Notes under the pieces: model-generated
Seen by the model: the letters and a program-made list of their open reading frames with translations, nothing else
What the model was told of the DNA's origin: nothing
The model's database searches: none
Made by a program: the position numbers and the translations under genes
Shown here: positions 25,118 through 34,148 of the stretch, one piece after another
How positions within the stretch are numbered: the first letter of the stretch is position 1
Layout: each line of letters opens with the position of its first letter
NCBI GenBank assembly: GCA_016720905.1
Contig: JADKJT010000001.1
Location: 434,001 to 498,000 of the forward strand
Direction: 5' to 3'
Source of the DNA: Gemmatimonadaceae bacterium
GTDB lineage: Bacteria > Gemmatimonadota > Gemmatimonadetes > Gemmatimonadales > Gemmatimonadaceae
DNA: 64,000 nt

Positions 25118-26056
25118 TCACAACCACCCCATGGCCCGTATCTCCGTCACCGGTTCGGTAAACGAACATGAGCCGAAGCTCACCAGCAGCCGTTCACGCA
25201 CACGCTGAAGCGTTTCGCGGTCGAGCACCACCGCCCCGTTGTCGCTGCGCCACGTGATCTGCACCTCGTCAATGGACACCGACGCGGCATCTAACTCGTC
25301 CAGCAGTCGCACGGCCTGCGTGACATCGGCGCCCTGCACCAGCAGCGCGGCCGTCAGGAAGACATTCAGGAAACCGTACATGCGACCGGACGGCGCATCG
25401 GCATCGTACGTGAGGCGATAGGGTCCGCTGATCGGATGATGCAAACCCGCTGTGGCCTTGGCCACGATTTCATGGTCGAAACACGTCTTCAGGAATGACG
25501 CGATGGCCTCGCTGGCCGGAAACGCCGACGCCACGATGCCACCGGTACGCATTTTTGCCCGACGTCCGAGGTCGGCAACACGCGGCAACAGCTCGGGTGC
25601 GGCGGCGAACGGTATTTCGAAGTAGGTGACCAGATCGCGCGGAATCATTGCGTCGAGCGTTGCCAACTGCTTCGCATCGCCCAGACGCACCTCATACGCG
25701 TCCACCAGCGCGCCACACTCTTCGAAACAGACTCGATGGCGTTCATTGAACGCGACGATTCCGGCCAGATCGGCCGCCGTGTCGTCACTGGCCGTTGCGG
25801 TCAAACGCCAGGGGATGGCACCGGCGTCGCGAGGCAACAACGGATCGGCCTGCTGCGAAAACAACTCCAATGCGCCGGCCGGACAGACAAAACGACCCAG
25901 CATCCATCCAGCCCCGGCGGCGCGATAGTGTGCGTAGTTACGCACTGCGGCCGGCATGGCGAGCGTAGCCGGTGGGAACAAACCGGCGTAGTCCACGAGT
26001 CCTTCAAGCAGGAGGCGCGACGCGTTTTCGGTGACGGGCGGCAAACGAACTGGCAT
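25118..26056 (-). CDS. Conserved hypothetical protein next to fumarylacetoacetase
   Basis: 312 residues, soluble, no signal. I do not recognise a named family. Visible: LLEGLVDYAGLFPPATLAMPAAVRNYAHYR near the N-terminus, YFEIPFAAAPELLPRVADLGRRAKMRTGG in the middle, and HHPISGPYRLTY. Alternating strands and helices with an isolated KMRTGG suggest an alpha/beta barrel, possibly a lyase or aldolase-like fold; this is inference only. It sits between nadC and fahA on the same strand, only 8 bp from nadC, so it could be expressed from either side. The linkage to fahA suggests a role in aromatic amino-acid breakdown. Confidence 0.7.
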   Translation of the reverse strand: MPVRLPPVTENASRLLLEGLVDYAGLFPPATLAMPAAVRNYAHYRAAGAGWMLGRFVCPAGALELFSQQADPLLPRDAGAIPWRLTATASDDTAADLAGIVAFNERHRVCFEECGALVDAYEVRLGDAKQLATLDAMIPRDLVTYFEIPFAAAPELLPRVADLGRRAKMRTGGIVASAFPASEAIASFLKTCFDHEIVAKATAGLHHPISGPYRLTYDADAPSGRMYGFLNVFLTAALLVQGADVTQAVRLLDELDAASVSIDEVQITWRSDNGAVVLDRETLQRVRERLLVSFGSCSFTEPVTEIRAMGWL

Positions 26057-26064
26057 GGCTGTGA

Positions 26065-27033
26065 TTACATCCCTTCAAAATCGAGCGCGAGATCGAGGGC
26101 AGGCGCCGAATGGGTGAGCGCGCCGATCGAAATGCGATCAACGCCGGTTTCGGCGATGAGACGAACGGTTTGCAGCGTCACACCTCCGGACGCCTCGGTG
26201 GTGGCCTTCCCGCGACAGCGCGCCACCGCCTGCCGGAGCAGTTCCAGCGGCATGTTGTCCAGCAGGATCCAGTCAGCGCCCGCACTCAGCGCCTGATCGA
26301 CCTGGTCGAGTGAATCGCACTCCACCTCAACCGGTGTGTCCGGCAGTGCGAGTGCCCGGGCACGCGACACGGCCGCGGCAATGTCGCCACCAATGGCGGC
26401 CAGATGGTTGTCCTTGATCAACACGCCACTGCGCAGATCCATGCGATGATTGGTGCCGCCGCCGGCGCGCACTGCGTACTTCTCCAGGGCGCGCCATCCG
26501 GGCAACGTCTTACGGGTATCAAGAATCTGTGCCGGGGTGCCGCGCACCAAGTCAACGAACGATGCGGTGAGCGTGGCAATCCCCGAGAGATGCTGCAGAT
26601 AATTGAGCGCGACTCGTTCCGCGGAGAGCATGCCGCGCGCGTTGCCGGTCAGGTGCATCACGGTGGCGCCGCGACCCACCCGCGAGCCGTCTTCGGCGTC
26701 AATGCGAATGGTGACGTGCGGATCGAGCTGCCGAAAGGCCTCAACGGCGAGGGCGACACCGGCAATCACTCCTTCCCGGCGTGCCACCAGACTGCTGCGC
26801 GCGTGCCGCGTGCTGATGACCGTCGCCAGCGTCGACAAGTCGCTCTGCGCCTTGTCCTCGTGCAGCGCGGCGGCCACATGCGACCGGATCTCATCGGACG
26901 TCAGCGGAAACTCGAGGGGCGACACCGACGGCATGCGAATCGCGGTGGTGTCGAGCGGGGTGATGGTGCGCGGCTTGATCGCTTCCCATGCGCGTGGCGG
27001 CGTGGGACGCAGCGGCGGATGATAGTCACTCAT
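26065..27033 (-). CDS. nadC: Nicotinate-nucleotide diphosphorylase (carboxylating), quinolinate phosphoribosyltransferase
   Basis: 322 residues; the first 45 are an extension compared with the usual ~280-residue enzymes. Motifs: AALHEDKAQSDLST, LNYLQHLSGIAT, ILDTRKTLPGWRALEKYAVRAGGGTNHRMDLRSGVLIKDNHL (phosphoribosyl and quinolinate contacts), VEVECDSLDQVDQAL, WILLDNMPLELL and EASGGVTLQTV. It converts quinolinate and PRPP to nicotinate mononucleotide and CO2. Its ATG overlaps the nadA stop by 4 bp, so the two are translationally coupled. Confidence 0.96.
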   Translation of the reverse strand: MSDYHPPLRPTPPRAWEAIKPRTITPLDTTAIRMPSVSPLEFPLTSDEIRSHVAAALHEDKAQSDLSTLATVISTRHARSSLVARREGVIAGVALAVEAFRQLDPHVTIRIDAEDGSRVGRGATVMHLTGNARGMLSAERVALNYLQHLSGIATLTASFVDLVRGTPAQILDTRKTLPGWRALEKYAVRAGGGTNHRMDLRSGVLIKDNHLAAIGGDIAAAVSRARALALPDTPVEVECDSLDQVDQALSAGADWILLDNMPLELLRQAVARCRGKATTEASGGVTLQTVRLIAETGVDRISIGALTHSAPALDLALDFEGM

Positions 27034-28040
27034 TCACCAGGATCCTCGGGAACCACGGGGCTGGAAGTCGGGCCACCACCAATGGCGACCATGCGTTCGA
27101 TGGCTGTGCGGGCACGCGCCGCGATGTCCGGTGGCACCGTGATGCGGTGCTGCAGGTGCAACAGTGCATCGCGCACTTTGGGGAGCGTCGTCACCTTCAT
27201 GTACGCACAGACGGCGCGATTGTTGGCCGCGATGAAGTGCTTGTCGGGGTGCTCCCGGCGCAGTCGATGCAAGATGCCGATTTCAGTGGCCACGATGAAG
27301 GTGTCATTCGTGCTCTGCCCCGGTCGACGGATCATGCCTTCCGTTGACAGGATATGAACCCCCTCGGCGGCGATCGCACCAGCCGAAATGGCCTCCACCA
27401 CCGGCGTGGCACAGCCGCACTCCGGGTGAATGAGAAATTCGGCTCCCGGGTGCTGTGTCCGCGTGAGATTGATGTGCTCGGGATCGATGCCTGCATGGAC
27501 GTGACACTCACCCATCCACACGTGCATGTTGGCGCGTCCGGTCAACCGTCGAACATGCGCGCCGAGGAACATGTCGGGCAGGAACAGGACCTCGCGGTCG
27601 GCGGGAATGCTGTTCACCACTTCGACCGCGTTGCCAGACGTGCAGCAGTAATCGCTCTCCGCCTTCACCTCGGCGGTCGTATTCACGTATGCCACCACCA
27701 CCGCACCGGGGTGCTCGGCCTTCCACGCTCGCAACTGATCGGCGTTGATGGTGCTGGCCAACGAACAGCCGGCGGCGAGGTCGGGCAACAACACGGATTT
27801 TGTCGGCGACAGGATGGCCGCCGTTTCGGCCATGAAGTGCACGCCACAAAAGACAATGACGTCGGCTTTGGTCTTCGCCGCCTCACGCGACAACCCCAAC
27901 GAATCGCCGACGTAGTCCGCGACATCCTGGATTTCCGGCCGCTCGTAGTTGTGCGCAAGAATCACCGCGTTGCGCGATTTCGCGAGCGCGCGGATCTCGT
28001 CGGCGAGGACGGGATCGTAGTGGGCTTCGAGGATTGTCAT
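27030..28040 (-). CDS. nadA: Quinolinate synthase A
   Basis: 336 residues. Three cysteines for the [4Fe-4S] cluster are in IVFCGVHFMAETA, DYCCTSGNAVEV and IHPECGCATPV. Other motifs: VILAHNYERPEIQDVADYVGDSLGLSR, LLPDLAAGCSLA, and MHVWMGECHVHAGI. NadA condenses iminoaspartate with dihydroxyacetone phosphate to quinolinate. Second gene of nadB-nadA-nadC. An inverted repeat of tandem GAGACGG units fills the 82-bp gap to nadB. Confidence 0.96.
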   Translation of the reverse strand: MTILEAHYDPVLADEIRALAKSRNAVILAHNYERPEIQDVADYVGDSLGLSREAAKTKADVIVFCGVHFMAETAAILSPTKSVLLPDLAAGCSLASTINADQLRAWKAEHPGAVVVAYVNTTAEVKAESDYCCTSGNAVEVVNSIPADREVLFLPDMFLGAHVRRLTGRANMHVWMGECHVHAGIDPEHINLTRTQHPGAEFLIHPECGCATPVVEAISAGAIAAEGVHILSTEGMIRRPGQSTNDTFIVATEIGILHRLRREHPDKHFIAANNRAVCAYMKVTTLPKVRDALLHLQHRITVPPDIAARARTAIERMVAIGGGPTSSPVVPEDPGE

Positions 28041-28050
28041 GGGGGGAGGA

Positions 28051-28124
28051 GACGGGAGACGGGAGACGGGAGAAGGGAGATGTCCGGCTGACGGATGTCG
28101 TCTCCCCTCTTCCGTCCCCCGTCT
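28051..28124. repeat. Inverted repeat of tandem GAGACGG units between nadB and nadA
   Basis: Three tandem GAGACGG-like heptamers and a variant lie at about 28049-28080. The last 24 nt (28057-28080) are the reverse complement, 21 of 24, of 28101-28124. The 20-nt loop contains a small TCCG/CGGA hairpin. The right arm overlaps the nadB stop codon. It may act as a processing or attenuation hairpin inside the operon. Confidence 0.75.
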
Positions 28125-29661
28125 ACCACGTAATGTGGCGATCCTGCCATTTCCGGCGCGTCTTGGGAAAATCGCTACGGAAGTGCCCTCCGCGCGACTC
28201 CTTGCGCAATAGCGAGGCCTCGGTCACCAGTGTGGCGGTGGCGTGAAGATTCCGTTCTTCCGTGGCGCCCGGCGGGAGTCGTTCGCCGATGGTGGCCAGC
28301 TGGGCGAGACAGCGGCGCAGTCCGGGCGCGGTGCGGGCGATTGATGCGTATTCCCACATGATCTGGCGGATTTCGTCGGCGGCCACCTGCGCGGCGCCGC
28401 GATCATCGAGCGATGGCACGGACCACGAGCTTTCATCAGGCTCGGGCAATCCGTTGGGTGTTTCGATGAGGTCGCGGGCCACCCGTTCGGCGAAGACGAG
28501 TCCCTCCAGCAACGAGTTCGACGCCAACCGATTGGCACCATGCACTCCGGTCCGGGCCACCTCACCTACCGCGTACAGTCGTGACAGGCTTGAACGACCG
28601 GCCAGATCGGTGACCACCCCTCCCATCATGTAGTGGGCGGCCGGTGTGACCGGGATGGGTTCCTGAGAGGGATCGATTCCGCGGGCCCGACAGATCTGAA
28701 AGATGCCCGGGAAGCGTTCGGCAAACGGGACCGCCAGTCGTGTGGCGTCAAGGAATACCGTGCCATGCGCCTGTTGCTCCCGGAAGATTTCACGGGCGAC
28801 GACGTCCCTCGGCGCCAATTCGGCCAACGCATGGCGCTTGGGCATGAATCGCTGGCCGCGACCATTCAGCAGGATGGCCCCCTCCCCCCGGACGGCTTCC
28901 GAGATGAGCGAGAGCGGGTTCTCGGCCGTATCGAGCGCCGTGGGGTGGAATTGCACGAATTCCATGTCGGCCAGTCGCGCCCCGGCGCGATGCGCAATGG
29001 CGAAGCCATCTCCGGTCGCCACCTGGGGATTGGTGGTGTAGCGATAAATCTGACCGCAGCCGCCGGTGGCCAGGACGGTGGCATCGGCGACGATCTCCAC
29101 CGCCTGCCCCGAGATACTGGCCCGGACGCCGGCGCAGCGCACCCCGTCGTCATCCTCCACCAGCAATAGTTCGAGCACGCGGGCCGACTCGTGGACCGTA
29201 ATCGCGGCCGACTCCCTGACCTTGGCCACCAGCGTGCGAGCCACCTCCGCCCCGGTCTGGTCGCCGTGCGCGTGGACGATGCGGTGCCGCGAATGCGCGG
29301 CCTCCTTTCCCAGCTTGAACGCTCCGTTCGGATCGAGATCGAACCGGGCGCCCGCGGCCTGCAGTTCGCGTACCCGGGCCGGCCCCTCCTCCACCAGCAC
29401 CTGAACCGCGGCCGCGTCGCACAGCGCCGCGCCGGCGGCGAGCGTATCACGACGGTGGAGTTCGGGGGAGTCACCGGCTCCCAACGCGGCCGCGATGCCC
29501 CCCTGGGCGTAGGCGGTGGCCGAGTCGAACAGCGTGCGCTTGGTGAGCACCGTCACGGAACCGTGTCCGGACGCCCGCCAAGCCGTGTGCAAACCGGCCA
29601 CACCGCTGCCAACCACAAGGAACCGCGTGCGGATCCGGATAGTCATAGTATTTTGAATCAA
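28123..29661 (-). CDS. nadB: L-aspartate oxidase
   Basis: 512 residues. FAD-binding N-terminus RFLVVGSGVAGLHTAWRA, then SATAYAQGGIAAALGAGDSPELH, GKEAAHSRHRIVHAHGDQTGAEV, LATGGCGQIYRYTTNP, MEFVQFHPTAL, AAHYMMGGVVTDLAGRSSL and GVHGANRLASNSLLEGLVF. These are diagnostic for NadB over succinate dehydrogenase. It oxidises L-aspartate to iminoaspartate for NAD synthesis. First gene of the nad operon; ATG codons at 29661 and 29646 are both possible starts. Divergent from a secreted TPR-like protein; the AT-rich gap (GTATTTTGAATC) likely holds promoters. Confidence 0.95.
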   Translation of the reverse strand: MIQNTMTIRIRTRFLVVGSGVAGLHTAWRASGHGSVTVLTKRTLFDSATAYAQGGIAAALGAGDSPELHRRDTLAAGAALCDAAAVQVLVEEGPARVRELQAAGARFDLDPNGAFKLGKEAAHSRHRIVHAHGDQTGAEVARTLVAKVRESAAITVHESARVLELLLVEDDDGVRCAGVRASISGQAVEIVADATVLATGGCGQIYRYTTNPQVATGDGFAIAHRAGARLADMEFVQFHPTALDTAENPLSLISEAVRGEGAILLNGRGQRFMPKRHALAELAPRDVVAREIFREQQAHGTVFLDATRLAVPFAERFPGIFQICRARGIDPSQEPIPVTPAAHYMMGGVVTDLAGRSSLSRLYAVGEVARTGVHGANRLASNSLLEGLVFAERVARDLIETPNGLPEPDESSWSVPSLDDRGAAQVAADEIRQIMWEYASIARTAPGLRRCLAQLATIGERLPPGATEERNLHATATLVTEASLLRKESRGGHFRSDFPKTRRKWQDRHITW

Positions 29662-29736
29662 AGGACTCTGATGCGCCGATGCCAGCTGGCGGTCCCGCCC
29701 AGGCGCATTTTCTCCCTCCTCTCAGGAGTCGCAGTC

Positions 29737-31257
29737 ATGCGTGTGTCGTTCGCGAGTGGTGCCTTGGCCGCCGGTCTCATTGCCGGTCTGTCGACCGCGC
29801 CTGCCCTTCTGTCGGCGCAGCCGGGTGGTGTCGCCCCCGCGTGCCCATTGGATGCCAACAGTCCCAAGGAACTCGCGGTGCTCGAGCTGCAGGTCCAGCG
29901 CGCCCGCGGGGCCACCACGCCGGAGATTCGGCAGTCGGCGTTGAAGGCGATCATGAAGGAGCTGGATACCAAGCCCGAGCGTTTCGCCAAGAATCCGGCC
30001 GGCTACAATCTTCGCATGGCGCAGGCGTTGACCATGTGGGCGCTGGAGCCGGGCGTGGCCAACGTTGCGCCGCGCGCATCGCTGGGTTTGGTGACGAATC
30101 CGACCGAGTCCATCGACATGTTGGTCAAGCTGGACGAAGCGTACAAGGCCATCGTGGCGGCGCTGCCCACGTGCGAAAGCGATGTGAAAGCGCTGCGTCA
30201 GAACGATGTATGGCTGGCAGTCACGCGCAAGGCGCTGGACGCGTCGAATGGCGGGCAGTTGGACAGTGCGAACTACTACGCCAAGCGCTCGCTGCTGCTC
30301 TCGCAGGACAGCCCGTACCCGCACTACGTGCTGGCCAACGTGGCGAACCAGCGAAAGGAACGCACGGCGGCGATTGGCCACTGGAAGCAGGTGATCGTGC
30401 AGTCGGGCGCCGATACCAGCTATCGCGAACTCAGGAACAGCAGCTTGTATCTGCTGTCCGTCAACCAACTCGAAGCGGCGGAAGCCGCGAAGGGTGCCGA
30501 ACAGCAGTCGTTGGCGAAGGACGCCGCCGCGAACTTCAAGGCGTTGCTGTCCGCAACACCCGACAGCCCGGACGCGCCGAACATCATGCAGAGCTGGGCC
30601 GATGCGCTGAAGATGGCGGGCGACTCGGCCGCCATCCCGGGGATCTACGCCGACATGCTCGCGAAACCGGCGGGCTACGGCGATGTCGCGTTGACGATGG
30701 CTGGCGTGATTGCCACGCGGGTGAACAAGACCGACGACGCCATCGCCCTGAACGAGGCCGCCATCGCCCGGAACCCCAATGCGCGTGACGCGCTCCGCAA
30801 CCTGGCCGCGAACTACTACGCCAAGGACCAGTTTCTCAAGATGCTGGCGCCGTCGACGAAGCTGGTGTCCATCGATCCGAACAACTTTGATGGATGGATG
30901 ATGTTCGCGTACGCCGCGCAGGGCATCGCCAAGGCGGCTAAAGTACCGGCCGAGAAGAAAGCCTGGACGGATTCACTGGTGAAGTATCAGACGTACGCCG
31001 AAGCGCTGCCGGTGAAGGTGGATGTCGCCAGCTTCCAGCGTGGCACCAAGGACGTATCCTTGACGCTGCAATTCGAGCAGCAGGCCGCCGCCGACGGCAC
31101 CTACTCGGTGACGGTGGAATTCCTGGACGCGGCGGGTGCGGTGGTGGGAACCGCGACGGCCCCGGTGGGTCCGCTCAAGAAGGGTGAGACCAAGAGCGTG
31201 GCGTTCAAGGCGGCCGCAACGGGGGTTTCCGGGTACCGCTACCAACCGATCAAGTAG
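29737..31257 (+). CDS. Secreted TPR-like protein
   Basis: 506 residues from the ATG at 29737, preceded by CAGGAG with 9-nt spacing. Signal peptide MRVSFASGALAAGLIAGLS...LSA. The mature part is largely helical, with repeats such as NYYAKRSLLLSQDSPYPHYVLANVANQRKERTAAIGHWKQ and DDAIALNEAAIARNPNARDALRNLAANYYAKDQ, typical of tetratricopeptide repeats. The C-terminal ~90 residues form a beta-rich domain. No catalytic motif. An earlier in-frame ATG at 29671 lacks as good a Shine-Dalgarno. Confidence 0.75.
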   Translation: MRVSFASGALAAGLIAGLSTAPALLSAQPGGVAPACPLDANSPKELAVLELQVQRARGATTPEIRQSALKAIMKELDTKPERFAKNPAGYNLRMAQALTMWALEPGVANVAPRASLGLVTNPTESIDMLVKLDEAYKAIVAALPTCESDVKALRQNDVWLAVTRKALDASNGGQLDSANYYAKRSLLLSQDSPYPHYVLANVANQRKERTAAIGHWKQVIVQSGADTSYRELRNSSLYLLSVNQLEAAEAAKGAEQQSLAKDAAANFKALLSATPDSPDAPNIMQSWADALKMAGDSAAIPGIYADMLAKPAGYGDVALTMAGVIATRVNKTDDAIALNEAAIARNPNARDALRNLAANYYAKDQFLKMLAPSTKLVSIDPNNFDGWMMFAYAAQGIAKAAKVPAEKKAWTDSLVKYQTYAEALPVKVDVASFQRGTKDVSLTLQFEQQAAADGTYSVTVEFLDAAGAVVGTATAPVGPLKKGETKSVAFKAAATGVSGYRYQPIK

Positions 31258-31281
31258 TCGGCGACACCGATTCACGACCAC

Positions 31282-32559
31282 GTGAGCGGGATGCGCGGTC
31301 GGTTCGCGTCGAACATCGCGTGGTTGCTGCTGGTTGTTGGCACGCGCGCCGGAGGTCAATCCTCCGGCGCGCGTGTGTCGTTTGAGCTGGGCGCGATGGG
31401 CGTTGGTGCGTTGACGCACGCCGCCCCCGGTGTGTTCGGGACGTCCGCCACGGAAGGCTACCTGACCCAGCCCAATGTGATGGTTGGCGCGCACCGCGGA
31501 CCGATTGCGCTGACGGGCACGATCAATCTCGAGGGCTACACGCTGCGTCGGGGGGAACTCAACGCCGGCATCTATGGCGAAGGCTACGTCGACCGTCGTC
31601 ACCCGCACACACTGGTGCATGAAGCGATGCTGTCGGTGACGTCGCCAACGCGTCGCGGCGTGCGCGCGTCGTTGGCCGCCGGCAAGGGCTTCACGCCGTT
31701 CGGCACCGACGATCCGATGATGCGGCCGCTGGTGAAGTACCCGGTCAATCACCATCACGCGCAGATCATCGAGCGCGTGCAAACGATTGGCGCGATTGCC
31801 ATTGGTGATTCGGCGCGCGGAGTCGCCGTCGAGCACGCGTTTTTCAATGGGGATGAGCCGGTGGGACCGTTCATCGGACCGCAATGGCGCCGGTTTGGCG
31901 ATTCGCGTACGAGCCGCCTGACCGTCGTGCCGACACGCGATGTTGAACTGCAAGCCAGTCGGGCGTTCGTGCGTTCGCCGGGTATCACGCAGGGTGGCGC
32001 CTTCGATCACACGCAGACCAGCGTGTCGCTGCGCTTCGATCGGACCGGCGGCGGACAGGCCATGGCGGGACATGCCATGAACGGCCGTCGACGCTACCTG
32101 CTGGCCGAGTTCGCCCGCACTGACGAGGGGTTTGGCGCCGAGCGGGTGTTCCGATTCAACAGCGTGCTGGTGGAAGGACTGCTGGAGCGCGGCGGATGGG
32201 GTTTGGCGGCGCGTGCGGAGCGCACTGATCGACCGGAAAACGAGCGTCTGCTCGACCCGTTTCGCGTGGCGAACGGGCATATTGATTTTCAGATCATCGG
32301 CATCACGCAATGGTCACTGGGTACGGTGCATCTCGATGCACCTTCTGTGCGACTGCGTCGGCTGGCCGACACGCAGGTCGCACCGTACGTGGAGGTGTCC
32401 CGCGCGCGGCCGGTCGCGCTGCGCACTCCGGCGGTGTTTGAGCCGCAAGCGTTTTATGGGGCCGGTACGCTCTGGTCAGTGACGGCCGGAGTCCGATTGC
32501 ATGTTGGTACCATGCGTCGTCGCATGGGTCGCTACGGCGTGCTGGCTTCACCACCTTGA
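31282..32559 (+). CDS. Probable outer-membrane beta-barrel protein, unrecognised family
   Basis: About 425 residues. After a probable signal peptide (NIAWLLLVVGTRAGG) the protein is rich in alternating hydrophobic/polar strands, with Gly and Tyr as expected for an outer-membrane barrel. Examples are GPIALTGTINLEGYTLRRGELNAGIYGEG and RRRYLLAEFARTD; the end LWSVTAGVRLHVG lacks a classical terminal Phe. The central FTPFGTDDPMMRPLVKYPVNHHHAQIIERVQ has a His cluster that might bind metal. No named family is recognised. Starts: GTG 31282 or ATG 31291. Co-directional with the flanking secreted proteins. Confidence 0.6.
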   Translation: MSGMRGRFASNIAWLLLVVGTRAGGQSSGARVSFELGAMGVGALTHAAPGVFGTSATEGYLTQPNVMVGAHRGPIALTGTINLEGYTLRRGELNAGIYGEGYVDRRHPHTLVHEAMLSVTSPTRRGVRASLAAGKGFTPFGTDDPMMRPLVKYPVNHHHAQIIERVQTIGAIAIGDSARGVAVEHAFFNGDEPVGPFIGPQWRRFGDSRTSRLTVVPTRDVELQASRAFVRSPGITQGGAFDHTQTSVSLRFDRTGGGQAMAGHAMNGRRRYLLAEFARTDEGFGAERVFRFNSVLVEGLLERGGWGLAARAERTDRPENERLLDPFRVANGHIDFQIIGITQWSLGTVHLDAPSVRLRRLADTQVAPYVEVSRARPVALRTPAVFEPQAFYGAGTLWSVTAGVRLHVGTMRRRMGRYGVLASPP

Positions 32560-32564
32560 TACCG

Positions 32565-34085
32565 ATGACATTCATGATTCACCCACGCACCGCGATCGGA
32601 TTGTTCGTAGCCGCCGTACTGCTAGGATGCGGCGGCGGTGATGGTCCCGTCACTCCCGCGCCGACACCGGCGATTGCGGTGGCCGTGGGCAGCAGCCTGT
32701 CAGCGGTACGCGGGGCCAGCGGCAACGCGACCGTCACCGTCACCCGGAGTGGCGGGTATGCCGGCACGATCACGCTGACCGCGTCCGGAATGCCGAGTGG
32801 TGTGACGGCGACATTCGATCCGGCCACACTCGCCGGTACCGCGACGACGAGTGCGCTGACCGTGACGGTGAGCGGCGGCGCAGTGGTCGCGATCAGCACC
32901 ATCACGGTGAGTGCGAGCGGCGCCGGTGTGTCGACTCAGACCGCCGTCTTCACGTTGAACGTCGCGTTGCCGCCACCGCTCGCGCTCGCGTCACTTGGCC
33001 TTGGCGGGGTTGCCGATCGCTATACGGCCGAATTGTGGGTGCGTGGCACGACCGCGTACACCACTACTTGGGGGACGCGCAGCGGCACGGGTCGTGGCAA
33101 CGCCATCAAGCTCTGGGACGTGAGCGCCAACACGCCGACCCTGGTCGATTCGCTGATCGTGGCCAACGCCAGCACCCTTGGCGATGTCCAGGTATCCGAC
33201 GACGGGTCACTGTTGGTGGCGGCCATCGAATCGAATCCGAACGGCGGGCTGGCGGTCTATCAGCTGGACAGTCCGCGCTCGGCGCGATTGCTGGTACGAA
33301 CCACTGGTGGCGAACTGCAGTATGGTGTGCATACGGCAGAGATCGCGCGCGTGAACGGGGTGCTGTACGCGTTCTGCGCCATCGACCCGGCCAACGGCGT
33401 GCCGGCGCGTCTCGTGATCGTCAGTCTGGCCAATCCCTCGCAGCCCACCACGGTGGCCTCACTGCAGATGGGCTCCCCGTACATCCACGATGTGTTCGTC
33501 CGTGACGGTCTGTTGTTCACGGGCGAATGGAATAGTGGACTCGGCATCTGGGACATCGGTGGCGGTGGGACGGGAGGCACGGTCGCCGTGCCCAAGCGGC
33601 TTTCGTTCGTCGCCACGCAGGGTGGCAAGGTCCACAACGTGTGGTGGTATCATGATCCGGTCGCGAACAGCAAGCGCTACGTGTTCGTTGGCGAAGAGGG
33701 GCCGGGGGTGATTGGATCCAGTTCGGTGGGCGACGTGCATGTTGTTGACATCTCCACCATCACCGCACCGACGGAAGTGGCGCGCTACACGGTGGCCGGC
33801 GGCGGCACACACAATTTCAGCGTCGACGAGGCCAGTGGATTTCTGTACGCCGCGTACTACAACGCCGGCGTGCGCGTGCTGGATGTGCGCGGTGACCTGG
33901 GCACCTGTGTAGCGGCCCAGAAGACCACCGACGGGCGTTGCGACCTGACGTTGATGGGACGAGAGAAGGCGATCTTCAACGGCAGCGGGTCGGTGTACGT
34001 GTGGGGGGTGCACTGGACGCCGAGCGGACTCTTTGCCAGCGACATGCTCAACGGGCTCTGGCGCATTGCGCCGGCGAGCCGATAA
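32565..34085 (+). CDS. Lipoprotein with Ig-like N-terminus and LVIVD-type beta-propeller
   Basis: About 506 residues from the ATG at 32565. Lipoprotein signal TAIGLFVAAVLLGCGGG. Residues ~30-135 are an Ig-like repeat (VTVTRSGGYAGTITLTASGMPSGVTATFDPATL). The rest resembles LVIVD-repeat propellers: WVRGTTAYTTTWG, NAIKLWDVSANTPTLVDSL, GDVQVSDDGSLLVAA, DVHVVDISTITAPTEVARY, GTHNFSVDEASGFLYAAYYNAGVRVLDVRG. Such surface proteins are common in this kind of genome; ligand unknown. An upstream in-frame TTG overlaps the previous stop and is less likely. Confidence 0.8.
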   Translation: MTFMIHPRTAIGLFVAAVLLGCGGGDGPVTPAPTPAIAVAVGSSLSAVRGASGNATVTVTRSGGYAGTITLTASGMPSGVTATFDPATLAGTATTSALTVTVSGGAVVAISTITVSASGAGVSTQTAVFTLNVALPPPLALASLGLGGVADRYTAELWVRGTTAYTTTWGTRSGTGRGNAIKLWDVSANTPTLVDSLIVANASTLGDVQVSDDGSLLVAAIESNPNGGLAVYQLDSPRSARLLVRTTGGELQYGVHTAEIARVNGVLYAFCAIDPANGVPARLVIVSLANPSQPTTVASLQMGSPYIHDVFVRDGLLFTGEWNSGLGIWDIGGGGTGGTVAVPKRLSFVATQGGKVHNVWWYHDPVANSKRYVFVGEEGPGVIGSSSVGDVHVVDISTITAPTEVARYTVAGGGTHNFSVDEASGFLYAAYYNAGVRVLDVRGDLGTCVAAQKTTDGRCDLTLMGREKAIFNGSGSVYVWGVHWTPSGLFASDMLNGLWRIAPASR

Positions 34086-34148
34086 CACGCGCGGAAGGAG
34101 CGTTCTGCCCCTTCCGTCCCCCTCGTCCGGCGGCGAACCTTCGTGGCC

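Noticed and set aside
28049..28080. Tandem GAGACGG units as a CRISPR or VNTR
   Set aside because: Units are only 7 bp with no spacers; the inverted right arm fits a hairpin better than a CRISPR.
30973..32310. A 445-codon minus-strand frame
   Set aside because: Opposite the TPR and outer-membrane genes; composition typical of a shadow frame.
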